A DNA stretch of 64,000 nt from Anaerosalibacter massiliensis (GTDB taxonomy: Bacteria > Bacillota > Clostridia > Tissierellales > Sporanaerobacteraceae): contig CCEZ01000007.1 of the NCBI GenBank assembly GCA_000751555.1, positions 1-64,000 of the forward strand, written 5' to 3'. Both the position numbers and the translations under genes were made by a program. A model generated the notes under the pieces. That model was not told where the DNA came from. It searched no databases and saw only the letters and a program-made list of their open reading frames with translations. Below are positions 42,777 through 53,326 of the stretch, piece after piece; the first letter of the stretch is position 1; every line of letters begins with the position of its first letter.

Positions 42777-43343
42777 TTACATATACCAAACTTTTTCATC
42801 ACTCGTTGATATGGCTACTGCTCCAGAATTTAAGCTTCCAATTACATCTTCCTTATCCTTTATTAAACCACCTGTTATAATTGGTCTTCTAGTTTCTAAA
42901 ACTACTTTTTTTACAATCTTAGGCATTATCCCTGGAAGTATTTCAACAGCATTAGGCTCTGTGTTTTTTATATTCCTTATGCCTGTGTCTAAGGATAGAG
43001 AATCTAGTACAAAAAGTCTTTGAATAGCAAAAATATCTAGATCCTGTGAATATTTAATGAGATTGCTTTTAGTAGTAATTATTCCATGAGGATTTATATT
43101 TTTAGCTACATATTCTAATCCCCAATGATCCTTAGATACTCCATCTATTAAATCTAGATGTATATATATTGCCTTATTATTTTCTCTTACTTTATTAACT
43201 ATATCTCTTAAATTTACAATGTTTCCCGCAAGTAAGAAAATGTTTTCACATGGAGAACTAATAGCTTTATCTAAATTATTTAAATCATTAACAGCTGCTA
43301 TAATAGGATTCGATTCTAATCGCTTGAAAAAACTAGTATCCAA
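42777..43343 (-). CDS. glpP: Glycerol-3-phosphate-responsive antiterminator GlpP
   Basis: 188 aa TIM-barrel RNA-binding regulator. Family motifs present: NPIIAAVNDLNNLDKAISSP, IYIHLDLIDGVSKDHWGLEY, GIITTKSNLIKY, NAVEILPGIMPKIV and RRPIITGGLIKDKEDVIGSL followed by SGAVAISTS. TTG start with GAGGAGG upstream. Binds the operon leader when glycerol-3-phosphate is present and lets transcription pass the terminator at 43391-43438. First gene of its operon, so it also controls itself. Confidence 0.93.
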   Translation of the reverse strand: MDTSFFKRLESNPIIAAVNDLNNLDKAISSPCENIFLLAGNIVNLRDIVNKVRENNKAIYIHLDLIDGVSKDHWGLEYVAKNINPHGIITTKSNLIKYSQDLDIFAIQRLFVLDSLSLDTGIRNIKNTEPNAVEILPGIMPKIVKKVVLETRRPIITGGLIKDKEDVIGSLNSGAVAISTSDEKVWYM

Positions 43344-43390
43344 AATAATACCTCCTCAAGGAATTTACTTTTTTTTACTATAGTAAAAAA

Positions 43391-43438
43391 CAAAAAAGTG
43401 TACCAAAAATCTGTCTCCAGATTTCCAGATACACTCTC
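43391..43438 (-). terminator. Leader terminator/GlpP antitermination target
   Basis: Minus-strand leader hairpin AGTGTATCTGGAAATCTG / CAGATTTTTGGTACACT around GAGA, then TTTTTTGTTTTTT. It lies about 50 bp upstream of glpP. Position before glpP marks it as the GlpP target. Confidence 0.75.
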
Positions 43439-43543
43439 ATTTTCTCACCACAATATTTATTTTAATTACATTATATCATCTTTATACATATTTGTAAATA
43501 AAACATTTTTTTAGTCGAATATACCGACTATACATTATACCTT

Positions 43544-43861
43544 TTAGCTATTTTTATTATCTAATTTAGGATAGCCTAGCCTATCTAATACTAAATTATA
43601 ACCATTTACTCCATAATTCAATGATCTACTTATTCTACTTATAGTAGCAGTACTTGCACCTGTTTTTTCTTCAATTTCATTATAAGTTTTATTCATTCTA
43701 AGTAGTTTAGCCACTTCAAGTCTTTGTGCAATGGCTTGTATTTCCTTTACAGTACATATATCTTCAAAGAAGCGATAACATTCCTCCACATTTTCAAGTT
43801 CTAATACAGCTTCGAATAATCCATCTACTTGTTCATTTTTTATCCTTGATTCATAGTCCAT
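43544..43861 (-). CDS. YerC/YecD-type TrpR-related DNA-binding protein
   Basis: 105 aa, all-helical TrpR/YerC fold: CTVKEIQAIAQRLEVAKLLR followed by the HTH YNEIEEKTGASTATISRISR. YerC/YecD proteins are TrpR-superfamily repressors common in Firmicutes; target unknown. ATG after AAAGGAGGG. Appears monocistronic between glpP and fhs. Confidence 0.9.
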   Translation of the reverse strand: MDYESRIKNEQVDGLFEAVLELENVEECYRFFEDICTVKEIQAIAQRLEVAKLLRMNKTYNEIEEKTGASTATISRISRSLNYGVNGYNLVLDRLGYPKLDNKNS

Positions 43862-43960
43862 AAAAATCCCTCCTTTATTTCTTTACATCCATTATTCTAT
43901 TTTTTTCTTCAAATACCTTCTCTATGACAAAAATTTAAATTCTTTTAAATATTTTTGAAA

Positions 43961-44065
43961 AAAGAGCTATCGCAAAATTATCCCCCTATGATATTCAGAT
44001 TTTCATTGTTTAATCTTTCTACCATAAGAGGAGCATATCATTTTACGATAGCTCTTTTTATTTTT
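43961..44065. terminator. Long-loop terminator after fhs
   Basis: AAAAAGAGCTATCG near 43963 pairs with CGATAGCTCTTTTT near 44040-44055, with AAAAT/ATTTT extending the stem; the loop is about 55 nt. It lies just past the fhs stop and has T-runs in both directions. Confidence 0.65.
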
Positions 44066-44068
44066 CAG

Positions 44069-45739
44069 CTAAAATAATCCTTTTATTTTTCCATCTTCAG
44101 TTATATCCATATTATTTGCTGCTGGTACTTTTGGTAAACCTGGCATAGTCATTACATCTCCTGTTAAAGCCACTAGGAATTTAGCTCCAGCAGATATTTT
44201 AATTTCTCTTACTGTAATTTTAAATCCTTCTGGTCTTCCTAATAATTGAGGGTTATCAGATAGAGAATACTGAGTTTTTGCCATACATATTGGCATTTTA
44301 TCAAGATTAAGCTTTTCAATTTGTTCAATATCCTTTCTTGCTTTTTGAGTAAAGTCTACTTCGTCAGCACCATATATATCTTTTGATATTTTCTCTATTT
44401 TATCTACTATAGTAGCATTTTCATCATACAACATCTTGAATTTCGATGGAGTATTTTCAACAACTTCAACTACTTTTTTAGCTAATTCTATTCCACCTTC
44501 TCCACCTTTTGCCCAAACTTCTGAATGCACTACTTCTACACCTAATTCTTCACATTTATTAAATACAAGTTCTAGTTCTTTTTCTGTGTCCGTTGGAAAA
44601 TGATTTATAGCTACTACTGCTGGAACACCATAGCTTTTTACATTTTCTATATGTTTTTCTAAATTTTCAAATCCTGCTTTTAATGCTTCTAAATTTTCTT
44701 CGTTTAATTCTGTTTTTGAAACTCCACCATGTAATTTTAATGCCCTTACAGTTGCTACTATCACTGCTGCATCAGGTTTCAAATCTGCAAATCTACATTT
44801 TATATCAAAGAATTTTTCCGCACCTAGATCTGCACCAAATCCTGCTTCTGTAACAGTATATTCTGCTAACTTTAAAGACATCTTTGTTGCTAATACACTA
44901 TTGCAACCATGTGCAATATTAGCAAAAGGTCCACAATGGATAAATGCTGGAGTATTTTCCAATGTTTGAACTAAATTTGGTTCAATAGCATCCTTAAGAA
45001 GTAATGTAAGAGAACCTTCTGCTTTTAAATCCCTTGCATATACTGGTTCCCCATCATAATTATAAGCTACTAAAATATTCCCTAATCTCTTCTTTAAATC
45101 TTCTAAATCATTTGCCAAAGCCAAAATGGCCATTATTTCAGAGGCTACTGTTATATCAAATCCATCTTCTCTTGGTACACCATGGGCTTTTCCCCCTAAT
45201 CCAACAACTATATTTCTAAGAGCCCTATCATTTAAGTCTACTACCCTTTTCCAAACAATCCTTCTTGGGTCTATTCCAAGTTCATTGCCTTGATGAAGGT
45301 GATTGTCTAAAAGTGCTGAAAGTAAATTGTGAGCTGTAGTTATAGCATGAATATCCCCTGTAAAATGCAAGTTTATATCTTCCATAGGTACTACTTGAGC
45401 ATATCCTCCTCCTGCAGCCCCTCCTTTGATTCCAAAACTAGGTCCTAAAGAAGGTTCTCTAAGAGCAGATATGGCAGTTTTTCCTATCTTGTTTAATGCC
45501 ATACTAAGTCCTATATTCATTGTAGTTTTTCCTTCTCCAGCAGGAGTTGGGTTTATAGCTGTAACTAATATTAATTTTCCATCTGGGTTATTTTCCTTTT
45601 CTTTTAATACATCTAGAGAAACCTTAGCTTTATAATCCCCATACAACTCCAAATCTTCTTTTCCCAGCCCTAATCCTTCAGCAATTTCTTTAATAGGCTT
45701 CATATTTGACTCTTGAGCAATTTGAACATCAGTTTTCAT
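44069..45739 (-). CDS. fhs: Formate--tetrahydrofolate ligase
   Basis: 556 aa; ATP-dependent synthesis of 10-formyl-THF from formate, feeding purine synthesis (PurN, PurH) and the acetyl-CoA/glycine pathways. Diagnostic motifs: [20 protein letters not shown] (ATP loop), [35 protein letters not shown] and the C-terminal [16 protein letters not shown]. Start chosen at ATG 45739 ([11 protein letters not shown]) 7 nt after GAGGGGG; the in-frame ATG at 45754 overlaps the ribosome site. Placed next to the purine operon it supplies. Confidence 0.96.
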   Translation of the reverse strand: MKTDVQIAQESNMKPIKEIAEGLGLGKEDLELYGDYKAKVSLDVLKEKENNPDGKLILVTAINPTPAGEGKTTMNIGLSMALNKIGKTAISALREPSLGPSFGIKGGAAGGGYAQVVPMEDINLHFTGDIHAITTAHNLLSALLDNHLHQGNELGIDPRRIVWKRVVDLNDRALRNIVVGLGGKAHGVPREDGFDITVASEIMAILALANDLEDLKKRLGNILVAYNYDGEPVYARDLKAEGSLTLLLKDAIEPNLVQTLENTPAFIHCGPFANIAHGCNSVLATKMSLKLAEYTVTEAGFGADLGAEKFFDIKCRFADLKPDAAVIVATVRALKLHGGVSKTELNEENLEALKAGFENLEKHIENVKSYGVPAVVAINHFPTDTEKELELVFNKCEELGVEVVHSEVWAKGGEGGIELAKKVVEVVENTPSKFKMLYDENATIVDKIEKISKDIYGADEVDFTQKARKDIEQIEKLNLDKMPICMAKTQYSLSDNPQLLGRPEGFKITVREIKISAGAKFLVALTGDVMTMPGLPKVPAANNMDITEDGKIKGLF

Positions 45740-46151
45740 AATATACCCCCTCATTAATCTTAAAAATTAAGATCATTTAATTTATATAATTATAAGCCTT
45801 GAACTTTCCCCACTTTTACTTCGCTTAAAAATAGGGAACTCTTACGTTTAAACGTATTATATTGTCCAAGAACTTATTATCCTTTGCTTATTAAACAAGT
45901 ATAGTAGTAAATTTATTAATTTTACAACTTAAATAATTTAGATAATTATATTTTCTAATAATTCTATAATTTCTTTCTACAAATTTTATAATAACCTTTT
46001 CCTTCATTCATATTTAATACCCTATAACTTTATGTTTACTCTCAAATAAATCATATATTCTTAACTATTATAATTTAGTATACCAGATTTCTTCTGTTTT
46101 GAAAATATATAGGCCTGCTACAAACTAAATATAGCAAGCCTATTTTTTTAT
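45740..46151. other. fhs upstream region with a 14-bp palindrome
   Basis: No gene seen. TACGTTTAAACGTA (45843-45856) is a perfect palindrome about 100 bp before fhs and could be a repressor site. The pbuG-end terminator lies at 46111-46148. Confidence 0.45.
46111..46148 (-). terminator. Terminator of the purine operon
   Basis: ATAGGCCTGCTA / TAGCAAGCCTAT with one mismatch and an 11-nt loop, A/T-rich flanks; begins a few bases past the permease stop. Confidence 0.65.
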
Positions 46152-47444
46152 CTATATTAAAAATCTTATTATAAATAATACACTTAAAACATACATTACA
46201 GGAGATACTTCTTTGCCTTTACCTGTAAGTAATTTTAAAATTACATAGGCTAACATTCCAAATACTATTCCTTCAGCAATACTATATGCTAAAGGCATCA
46301 TAATAATAGTTAGAAATGCTGGTATAGCTTCTGTAAAATCATCTAAATCTATTTCTTTTATTGGGCTCATCATAAAAAGTCCTACTAATATAAGTGCTGG
46401 ACCTGTAGCCGATGCTGGTACCATTGTAAAAAGTGGTGCAAATAATAGTGAAAGAGCAAACATACCTGCAGTAGATAAAGCCGTAAGACCAGTTCTTCCT
46501 CCTTCAGCTACTCCTGATGCACTTTCAACAAAAGTTGTTACTGTACTAGTTCCTAAACATGAACCTGCTACTGTACCTACAGCATCAGCAAATAGTGCTT
46601 TGCTAACTCTCGGAAGTTTTCCTTCTTCATCTAACATATTTGCTTTTGAAGAAACTCCTGTCAATGTTCCAATAGTATCAAATATATCTACAAATAAGAA
46701 AGTAAATACTACTAAAATCATATCTTTGCTCAACACATTTTCCCATTCAAACTGGAATGCAACTTCTCTTAAAGATGGTGGCAAACTTATTATCTTTCCA
46801 CCTTCTGGAAGCAAAGTAACACCCATAGGTATACCTATAACAGTAGTAGCTATAATTCCTATAAGTAATGCTCCTTTTACATCTTTAGCTAATAAAACAC
46901 CCATTATTATAAGTCCAATCAATCCTAACAATGCTTCAGGTTTGGTTATAGCACCTAACGCTAGCGGTACTCCTTCTCCTTGAACTACTATCCCTGCTGA
47001 ATTAAGTCCTATAAAAGCTATAAATAATCCAATTCCAACTGAAACTGCTTTTTTTAAATTCATAGGAATAGCATCAAAAATAGCTTCTCTTGCTTTTACA
47101 AATGACAATAGTATAAATACAATACCTTCTATAAATACTGCTGTTAATGCAAACTGCCAAGAATATCCCATTTTCAAAACAACTGTATAAGCAAAAAAAG
47201 CATTAAGACCCATTCCTGGGGCTAAAGCAAAAGGATATTTAGCATAGAGAGCCATTATTAATGTAGCTATAACAGCTGACAAAGCTGTAGCCGTAAATAC
47301 TCCACCTTTATCCATTCCTGTTTCTGAAAGAATTAAAGGATTTACAGCTAAAATATAGGCCATAGTCATAAAAGTTGTAATTCCTGAAAGTATTTCTGTT
47401 TTTACATCAGTATTATGTTCTTTAAGCTCAAAAAAATTCTCCAC
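46152..47444 (-). CDS. Purine (guanine/hypoxanthine/adenine) permease, AzgA/PbuG family
   Basis: 430 aa, about 12 helices, NCS2/AzgA type. Motifs: TEILSGITTFMTMAYILAVN, ALAPGMGLNAFFAYTVV, FLFVDIFDTIGTLTGVSSKA and GTSTVTTFVESASGVAEGGR. Imports nucleobases. It begins 15 bp after purD and lies in the same operon as the synthesis genes, so it probably shares the riboswitch control upstream of purL: salvage and synthesis are switched together. Specificity (guanine/hypoxanthine vs adenine) not certain. Confidence 0.93.
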   Translation of the reverse strand: MENFFELKEHNTDVKTEILSGITTFMTMAYILAVNPLILSETGMDKGGVFTATALSAVIATLIMALYAKYPFALAPGMGLNAFFAYTVVLKMGYSWQFALTAVFIEGIVFILLSFVKAREAIFDAIPMNLKKAVSVGIGLFIAFIGLNSAGIVVQGEGVPLALGAITKPEALLGLIGLIIMGVLLAKDVKGALLIGIIATTVIGIPMGVTLLPEGGKIISLPPSLREVAFQFEWENVLSKDMILVVFTFLFVDIFDTIGTLTGVSSKANMLDEEGKLPRVSKALFADAVGTVAGSCLGTSTVTTFVESASGVAEGGRTGLTALSTAGMFALSLLFAPLFTMVPASATGPALILVGLFMMSPIKEIDLDDFTEAIPAFLTIIMMPLAYSIAEGIVFGMLAYVILKLLTGKGKEVSPVMYVLSVLFIIRFLI

Positions 47445-47459
47445 TTACTAATCCTCCAA

Positions 47460-48725
47460 TCAAATATTATTTTCAATAATTCCAATATCTTTTCTATAAC
47501 ACATACCATCAAATTTTATTTTATCTATATTTCTATAAACTGTCTTTTTAGCCTCTTCTAGAGTATTTCCTAAACAGGTTATAGACATAACTCTTCCTCC
47601 ATTAGTTACTAACTTTCCATCTTCCACTTTAGTTCCATTATGAAAAACTATTATATCTTTATCCAAATTTTCTAATCCATTTATTTCTTTTCCTTTTTTA
47701 TATTCCTCTGGATATCCTTCAGATGTTATTACTACTGTAATACATTCCTTATTTGTCCATTTTAAATCTTCACTTTTTAAACTACCATCCATAGTTTTCT
47801 CAAGTATATCCAGAATATCACTTTCTAATCTAGGAAGTACTACTTCTGTTTCTGGGTCTCCAAATCTTACATTAAATTCTAATACTTGAGGACCTTTTTT
47901 AGTCAACATAAGACCTATGAATAAAATACCTTTAAAATTCATTCCTTCATTTTTTAATCCTATTTTTATATTTTTAAGTATAGTATTTTCTATTTCTTTT
48001 TTTAATTTATAAGTCATTATTGGATTAGGTGAAAAACAGCCTACTCCTCCAGTATTTGGTCCTTTATCACCTTCAAATATTTTTTTATAATCTCTAGCAC
48101 TTTCCATAGGAAATATATTGTTCTGGGATACAAAACAAAGTAAAGAAGTTTCTTCCCCTTCTAAAAATTCTTCAATTATAATTTGCTCTCCTGAAGAGCC
48201 AAATTTTTTGTCTATCATTATCTTTTCAATAGCTTTAATTCCTTCATCTTTATTCTTACATATAATCACCCCTTTACCTGCACAAAGGCCATCTGCTTTT
48301 ACAACTATTGGGTAGCTTATTTCATCTAAGAAATTAATTGCATCATTTACATCCTTAAATACTCTATATTTTCCTGTTGGAATATTGTATTTTTCCATAA
48401 ACTCTTTTGATATTATTTTACTGCCTTCTAAAACAGCTGATTTCTTTTCTGGTCCAAATATTTTAAGTCCATTTTCATTAAATCTATCTACTATTCCATT
48501 AACTAAAGGATCTTCTGGTCCTACAATAGTTAAATCTATAGATTTACTTAATGCAAAATCCAATAATAAATCTGTATCTTTTGGATTTATATTCACATTT
48601 TCAGCTACCTGAAGAGTTCCGCCATTACCTGGAGCACAATATATTTTTGATACTCTACTACTTTTGGAAAGTTTATAACAAAGTGCATGCTCTCTTCCCC
48701 CACTGCCTATAACTAAAACTTTCAT
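47460..48725 (-). CDS. purD: Phosphoribosylamine--glycine ligase
   Basis: 421 aa ATP-grasp enzyme making GAR from phosphoribosylamine and glycine (purine step 2). N-terminal VLVIGSGGREHALCYKLSKS, ATP-grasp loop VVKADGLCAGKGV, GPNTGGVGCFSPNP, and metal-binding EFNVRFGDPETEVVLPRL. Seventh gene of the pur operon, 28 bp after purH. Confidence 0.97.
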   Translation of the reverse strand: MKVLVIGSGGREHALCYKLSKSSRVSKIYCAPGNGGTLQVAENVNINPKDTDLLLDFALSKSIDLTIVGPEDPLVNGIVDRFNENGLKIFGPEKKSAVLEGSKIISKEFMEKYNIPTGKYRVFKDVNDAINFLDEISYPIVVKADGLCAGKGVIICKNKDEGIKAIEKIMIDKKFGSSGEQIIIEEFLEGEETSLLCFVSQNNIFPMESARDYKKIFEGDKGPNTGGVGCFSPNPIMTYKLKKEIENTILKNIKIGLKNEGMNFKGILFIGLMLTKKGPQVLEFNVRFGDPETEVVLPRLESDILDILEKTMDGSLKSEDLKWTNKECITVVITSEGYPEEYKKGKEINGLENLDKDIIVFHNGTKVEDGKLVTNGGRVMSITCLGNTLEEAKKTVYRNIDKIKFDGMCYRKDIGIIENNI

Positions 48726-48753
48726 TTTTATCCCTTCCTTTATAATAGAATAA

Positions 48754-50286
48754 TCAATGTTTAAAATGTCTCATATGAGTGAAAACCATAGCTATATTAT
48801 TTTCATCTGCTGCTTTTATGGATTCCTCATCTCTAATAGAACCACCTGGCTGAATAACTGCTGTAACTCCTGCTTTAGCTAAAGCTTTTATAGAATCTCC
48901 AAATGGGAAAAATCCATCAGATGCTAGTACACTACCCCTTACTTTCTCTCCACCATGTTCTATAGCTTGTTCTACAGCCCATATTCTGTTTGTTTGACCC
49001 ATCCCAATTCCTATTGTTCCTTTATCTTTCACAAGAACTACTGAATTACTTTTTACATTTTTAACTGCTTTCCAAGCAAATAATAATTCTTCCATTTCAC
49101 TTTCTGTAGGCTTCCTCTCAGTTACAACTTTTATATCTTCTTTTAAAAGGGATGTATCTCTTTCTTGTATTAATAAACCACCTAGGACTTTTTTCATATC
49201 ATAAGATTTATAATCATTTTTCATAATATCTTTCAATTCCAAAATTCTAATATTTTTCTTGGAGCTAAGTACTTTTACTGCTTCTTCTGTATAGGAAGGA
49301 GCTATTATTACTTCAATAAAAATGCTATTAACCAATTTAGCCATTTCTTCATCTACTTGTTTATTTGCAGCTATTATTCCGCCAAAGATAGATACCTTAT
49401 CAGACTCATAAGCTTTCTTATAAGCTTCTAAAATATTCTTTCCGCTACCTATACCGCAAGGATTAGCATGCTTTACTGCTACTACTGTAGGTTCTTCAAA
49501 TTCCTTAAGTATTTCCAATGCTCCATTTGCATCATTTATATTGTTAAAAGAAAGTTCTTTTCCATGTAATTGTTTAACTCCTGTAATGGTTCCACTATTA
49601 TCTCCTACTTCGCTATAAAATGCTGCTTTCTGATGTGGGTTTTCTCCATATCTTAAATTCCTCTTATTTTCAAAAGTTAATGTAATAGTTTCTGGAAAAT
49701 CTATATTATTTATTTGATTGAAATAATTAGATATCAAGCTATCATAGTTACTTGTATATTCAAATACCTTACTTGCAAGACTTTTTCTAGTTTCTAAGCT
49801 AACTTCTCCTTTTCTTTCCAATTCATCTATTATAATTTCATAGTCCATTGGATCTACTACAACAGTTACATATTTATAGTTTTTTGCCGCAGCCCTAATC
49901 ATTGAAGGGCCTCCAATATCTATGTTTTCAATTATTTCTTCATGGGTTACATTTTCTTTTGAAATAGTTTCTTTAAATGGATATAAATTATTCACTACTA
50001 AATCTATAGGTTTTATATCTAATTCTTCTAAGGTCTTTACATGCTCTTTATTGTCCCTTATATGGAGTAATCCTCCATGAATATTAGGGTGGAGGGTTTT
50101 TACTCTTCCATCAAAAGCCTCTGGAAATCCTGTTACTTCTGAAATATCTATTACATCTATATCTGCATCTTCTAAAATCTTTTTAGTTCCACCTGTAGAA
50201 ATTATTTCCCAACCTAATTCTTTTAATTTCTTTGAAAATTCCACAATACCAGTCTTATCCCAAACACTAATAAGAGCCCTTTTCAT
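48754..50286 (-). CDS. purH: Bifunctional AICAR transformylase/IMP cyclohydrolase
   Basis: 510 aa. N-terminal IMP cyclohydrolase (MGS-like) domain to about residue 195 ([24 protein letters not shown]) and C-terminal AICAR transformylase with [23 protein letters not shown] and GMGQTNR. Last two steps to IMP, using 10-formyl-THF. Starts 4 bp after purN. Complete and typical. Confidence 0.97.
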   Translation of the reverse strand: MKRALISVWDKTGIVEFSKKLKELGWEIISTGGTKKILEDADIDVIDISEVTGFPEAFDGRVKTLHPNIHGGLLHIRDNKEHVKTLEELDIKPIDLVVNNLYPFKETISKENVTHEEIIENIDIGGPSMIRAAAKNYKYVTVVVDPMDYEIIIDELERKGEVSLETRKSLASKVFEYTSNYDSLISNYFNQINNIDFPETITLTFENKRNLRYGENPHQKAAFYSEVGDNSGTITGVKQLHGKELSFNNINDANGALEILKEFEEPTVVAVKHANPCGIGSGKNILEAYKKAYESDKVSIFGGIIAANKQVDEEMAKLVNSIFIEVIIAPSYTEEAVKVLSSKKNIRILELKDIMKNDYKSYDMKKVLGGLLIQERDTSLLKEDIKVVTERKPTESEMEELLFAWKAVKNVKSNSVVLVKDKGTIGIGMGQTNRIWAVEQAIEHGGEKVRGSVLASDGFFPFGDSIKALAKAGVTAVIQPGGSIRDEESIKAADENNIAMVFTHMRHFKH

Positions 50287-50290
50287 ATTA

Positions 50291-50917
50291 TCACCTCAAT
50301 ATAATTACTTTTCCATCCTTTAATTTTATTCTTCCATCGCAAAATAATTTTACAGCCTCAGGTAAAATCTCATGTTCTGCTTTTAAAACCCTTTCCTTCA
50401 ATTGCTCCACTGTGTCATTATCTTTTACCTCTACCACTTTTTGAAGTATTATAGGTCCTGTATCCGTTCCCTCGTCAACAAAATGTACTGTTGCTCCTGT
50501 TACTTTTACTCCATATCTTAGCACTTCCCTGTGGACTTTTTCTCCGTAGTAGCCTTTTCCACAAAAACTAGGTATTAATGATGGATGAATATTTATTATT
50601 CTACCTTTATAAGCCTTTACAAATTCCTTAGACAAAACTCTTAAATATCCAGCCAATACTACTAATTCTATATTCCTATCTTTAAATTCCTCAATTATTT
50701 TCTCATTATATTCATCTTCTGAATTGAAACTTTTTCTATCTATATATAGTGTTTCAATTCCCTCTTTTTTTGCTCTTTCTAATCCATAAGCCTCTTTTTT
50801 ATTGGATATAACTAATTTTATTTCTCCATTTATATATTTATTTTTTATATTGTCTATTAGAGATTGAAGATTAGTTCCACCACCAGATATTAAAATTCCA
50901 ATTTTTATTGGTGACAT
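50291..50917 (-). CDS. purN: Phosphoribosylglycinamide formyltransferase
   Basis: 208 aa. GAR transformylase using 10-formyl-THF (step 3). [17 protein letters not shown], catalytic Asn/His region [20 protein letters not shown], and [16 protein letters not shown] with catalytic Asp. Overlaps purM by 13 bp, so translation is coupled. Confidence 0.96.
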   Translation of the reverse strand: MSPIKIGILISGGGTNLQSLIDNIKNKYINGEIKLVISNKKEAYGLERAKKEGIETLYIDRKSFNSEDEYNEKIIEEFKDRNIELVVLAGYLRVLSKEFVKAYKGRIINIHPSLIPSFCGKGYYGEKVHREVLRYGVKVTGATVHFVDEGTDTGPIILQKVVEVKDNDTVEQLKERVLKAEHEILPEAVKLFCDGRIKLKDGKVIILR

Positions 50918-51939
50918 AATAATATCCTTTCCTCTCCTTTTTTTATCTCTCCAAGAAGTACTACCTTCTCATCTTTTGCTTTTAAAAATGAAAATACATC
51001 ATCTATTTCATCTTTTTTTACAACAAAAACTATTCCTATACCCATATTGAAAGTACTATACATTTCATCTCTATCTATCTTTCCATACTCTTGAATTAGT
51101 TTAAATATATATGGTATCTCAATTTCACTAGTATTTACAACTGCTGTAAGTCCTTCTGGAAGCATTCTTGGAATATTTTCGTAAAATCCACCACCAGTAA
51201 TATGGCTAATTCCTTTAATATTAAACTTTTCTATTAATTCATATAGTGGATTTGTATATATTCTTGTAGGTTTTAAAAGTTCCTCTCCTAAAGTAGTTTT
51301 AAGTTCAGGTATATAATTATCTATATCTAATTTAGCATTTTCAAAAAATATTTTTCTAACTAAGGAATAGCCATTGCTATGAACTCCAGATGAAGGAAGC
51401 CCTACTATTAAATCCCCCTCTTCAATAGTTGAACCATCAATTATTTTTTTCCTATCAACTATTCCTACACCAAATCCTGCTATATCATATTCTCCTTCTT
51501 TATAGAAACCTGGCATTTCTGCTGTTTCTCCTCCTATAAGAGCAGACCCAGCTTTTACACAGCCATTAGCTACACCTTCAACTATTTTTGCCATTTTTTC
51601 TGGTACAAGTTTTCCTGTAGCTATATAATCAAGAAAAAATAATGGTTTTGCTCCTTGACATAAAATATCATTTACACACATGGCCACACAATCTTCTCCA
51701 ATAGTATTATGTTTGTCCAGCATAAAGGCAATTTTAAGTTTGGTACCTACTCCATCTGTTCCAGATACTAATACTGGCTCATTATATTTTTCATTGTCTA
51801 TAGCAAATAGTCCACTGAAGCCGCCTATGTTTGAAAGCACTCCTTCTGTATGGGTTTTATTTATAATTTTTTTTATAAGTTGTACTTCTTTGTATCCAGC
51901 TTCTTTATTAACCCCTGCTTCCTTATAAGTTAATTTCAT
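50905..51939 (-). CDS. purM: Phosphoribosylformylglycinamidine cyclo-ligase
   Basis: 344 aa. AIR synthetase (step 5), ATP-dependent. VSGTDGVGTKLKIAFML, GEDCVAMCVNDILCQGAKPL, IGGETAEMPGFY and SHITGGGFYENIPRM are all standard. ATG at 51939 with AAAGGAGAAAGG. 20 bp after purF. Confidence 0.97.
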   Translation of the reverse strand: MKLTYKEAGVNKEAGYKEVQLIKKIINKTHTEGVLSNIGGFSGLFAIDNEKYNEPVLVSGTDGVGTKLKIAFMLDKHNTIGEDCVAMCVNDILCQGAKPLFFLDYIATGKLVPEKMAKIVEGVANGCVKAGSALIGGETAEMPGFYKEGEYDIAGFGVGIVDRKKIIDGSTIEEGDLIVGLPSSGVHSNGYSLVRKIFFENAKLDIDNYIPELKTTLGEELLKPTRIYTNPLYELIEKFNIKGISHITGGGFYENIPRMLPEGLTAVVNTSEIEIPYIFKLIQEYGKIDRDEMYSTFNMGIGIVFVVKKDEIDDVFSFLKAKDEKVVLLGEIKKGEERILLCHQ

Positions 51940-51959
51940 ACCTTTCTCCTTTCTGAACC

Positions 51960-53315
51960 CTATTTAATATCCATAGGATAGTTTCCATCAAAACAACCTG
52001 TGCAAAATAAATTTTCTCCTCCTGCACCATCTATAAGTCCTTCTAATGATAGATATTTAAGGGAATCTGCTCCTATTATTTCTCTTATTTCTTCAACTGA
52101 TCTATCATCAGCAATTAAGCTCTTCTTTTTAGTAGTATCTAATCCAAAATAGCAAGGAAAAATTACAGGAGGTGAGCTAATCCTTAAATGAACTTCCTTT
52201 GCTCCTGCCTTCTTAAGCATTCCTACTATAGATTTCATTGTAGTGCCTCTTACTATAGAATCATCTACAAGTATTACTCTCTTTCCTTCTACATTTTCCT
52301 CTAGTACATTTAGTTTTATCTTTACTCCTTGTTCTCTTAATTCCTCACTTGGCTGTATAAAAGTTCTCCCTACATATCTATTTTTAATTAATCCTTCATC
52401 ATAAGGTATCCCTGAAGCTTCTGCATATCCTATAGCTGCAACTGTTCCTGAATCTGGTGCTGAAATAACTATATCTCCATCTGCTGGACATTCTTTGGCA
52501 AGTATTTGTCCTGCCTTTCTTCTAGCTAGATAAATAGTTTTTCCGTCTATTTTACTATCTGGTCTAGCCATATATATAAGCTCAAATAAACAAAGTTTTT
52601 TATTATATTTTCTATTACTTTTTATGCATTTCAATTCTCCATCCTTTATAACTACCATTTCACCCGGTTCTACATCTCTTACATAACTAGCTCCTATAGT
52701 GTCGAAGGCACAAGTTTCTGAAGATATAATATAATCATTACCAAGCTTTCCTATAGATAATGGTTTGATTCCATAAGGATCTCTTACTCCAATAAGTCTA
52801 TCTAAGGTCATAAGTACTAATGAATAAGAACCCTTGATCATTTTTAAAGATTTTTGTATGGCTATTTCTATATCGTCTTTGTGAAATCTAGCTATTAAAT
52901 TAGCAATTACTTCTGTATCTGTATTAGTTGAAAATATAACTCCATTGTCCTCTAATTCTTCTCTTAATTCATTAGAATTTATTAAATTTCCATCATTTGC
53001 AAGAGCTAATGCTCCTTTTTTATATCCAACTACCAAAGGTTGAGCATTTATTGAGCTTTTCTCCTCGCCACTTGTTCCAGATTTTACATGTCCTATTCCT
53101 ATATTTCCTCTTAATCTGTTTAATTTCTCCTTTGGAAACACCTCATGGACTAATCCTATATCCTTAAAATGGTCTATAAATCCATTGTTATTTACTGCAA
53201 TACCTGCACTTTCCTGTCCTCTATGTTGTAGAGCATAAAGTCCATAGTATAGTATTTTAGAAATATCTTTATTTTCCCTATCGTATATTCCAATAACTCC
53301 GCACAAACTCCTCAC
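51960..53315 (-). CDS. purF: Amidophosphoribosyltransferase
   Basis: 451 aa. First committed step: PRPP + glutamine to phosphoribosylamine. The N-terminal Ntn glutaminase nucleophile is Cys in MRSLCGVIGIYDRE; the propeptide is only a few residues. PRPP motif VILVDDSIVRGTTMKSI. Fe-S cluster type cysteines near the C-terminus (NLFCTGCFDGNYPM). The start is GTG at 53315 or TTG at 53303 (which would place Cys at position 2 and has better ribosome-site spacing). Between purE and purM. Confidence 0.96.
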   Translation of the reverse strand: MRSLCGVIGIYDRENKDISKILYYGLYALQHRGQESAGIAVNNNGFIDHFKDIGLVHEVFPKEKLNRLRGNIGIGHVKSGTSGEEKSSINAQPLVVGYKKGALALANDGNLINSNELREELEDNGVIFSTNTDTEVIANLIARFHKDDIEIAIQKSLKMIKGSYSLVLMTLDRLIGVRDPYGIKPLSIGKLGNDYIISSETCAFDTIGASYVRDVEPGEMVVIKDGELKCIKSNRKYNKKLCLFELIYMARPDSKIDGKTIYLARRKAGQILAKECPADGDIVISAPDSGTVAAIGYAEASGIPYDEGLIKNRYVGRTFIQPSEELREQGVKIKLNVLEENVEGKRVILVDDSIVRGTTMKSIVGMLKKAGAKEVHLRISSPPVIFPCYFGLDTTKKKSLIADDRSVEEIREIIGADSLKYLSLEGLIDGAGGENLFCTGCFDGNYPMDIK

Positions 53316-53326
53316 CCTTTCAGGTC

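Noticed and set aside
43512-43532. TAGTCG / CGACTA small inverted repeat after the TrpR-like gene
   Set aside because: Six-bp stem with A-run rather than T-run on the relevant strand; not a convincing terminator.
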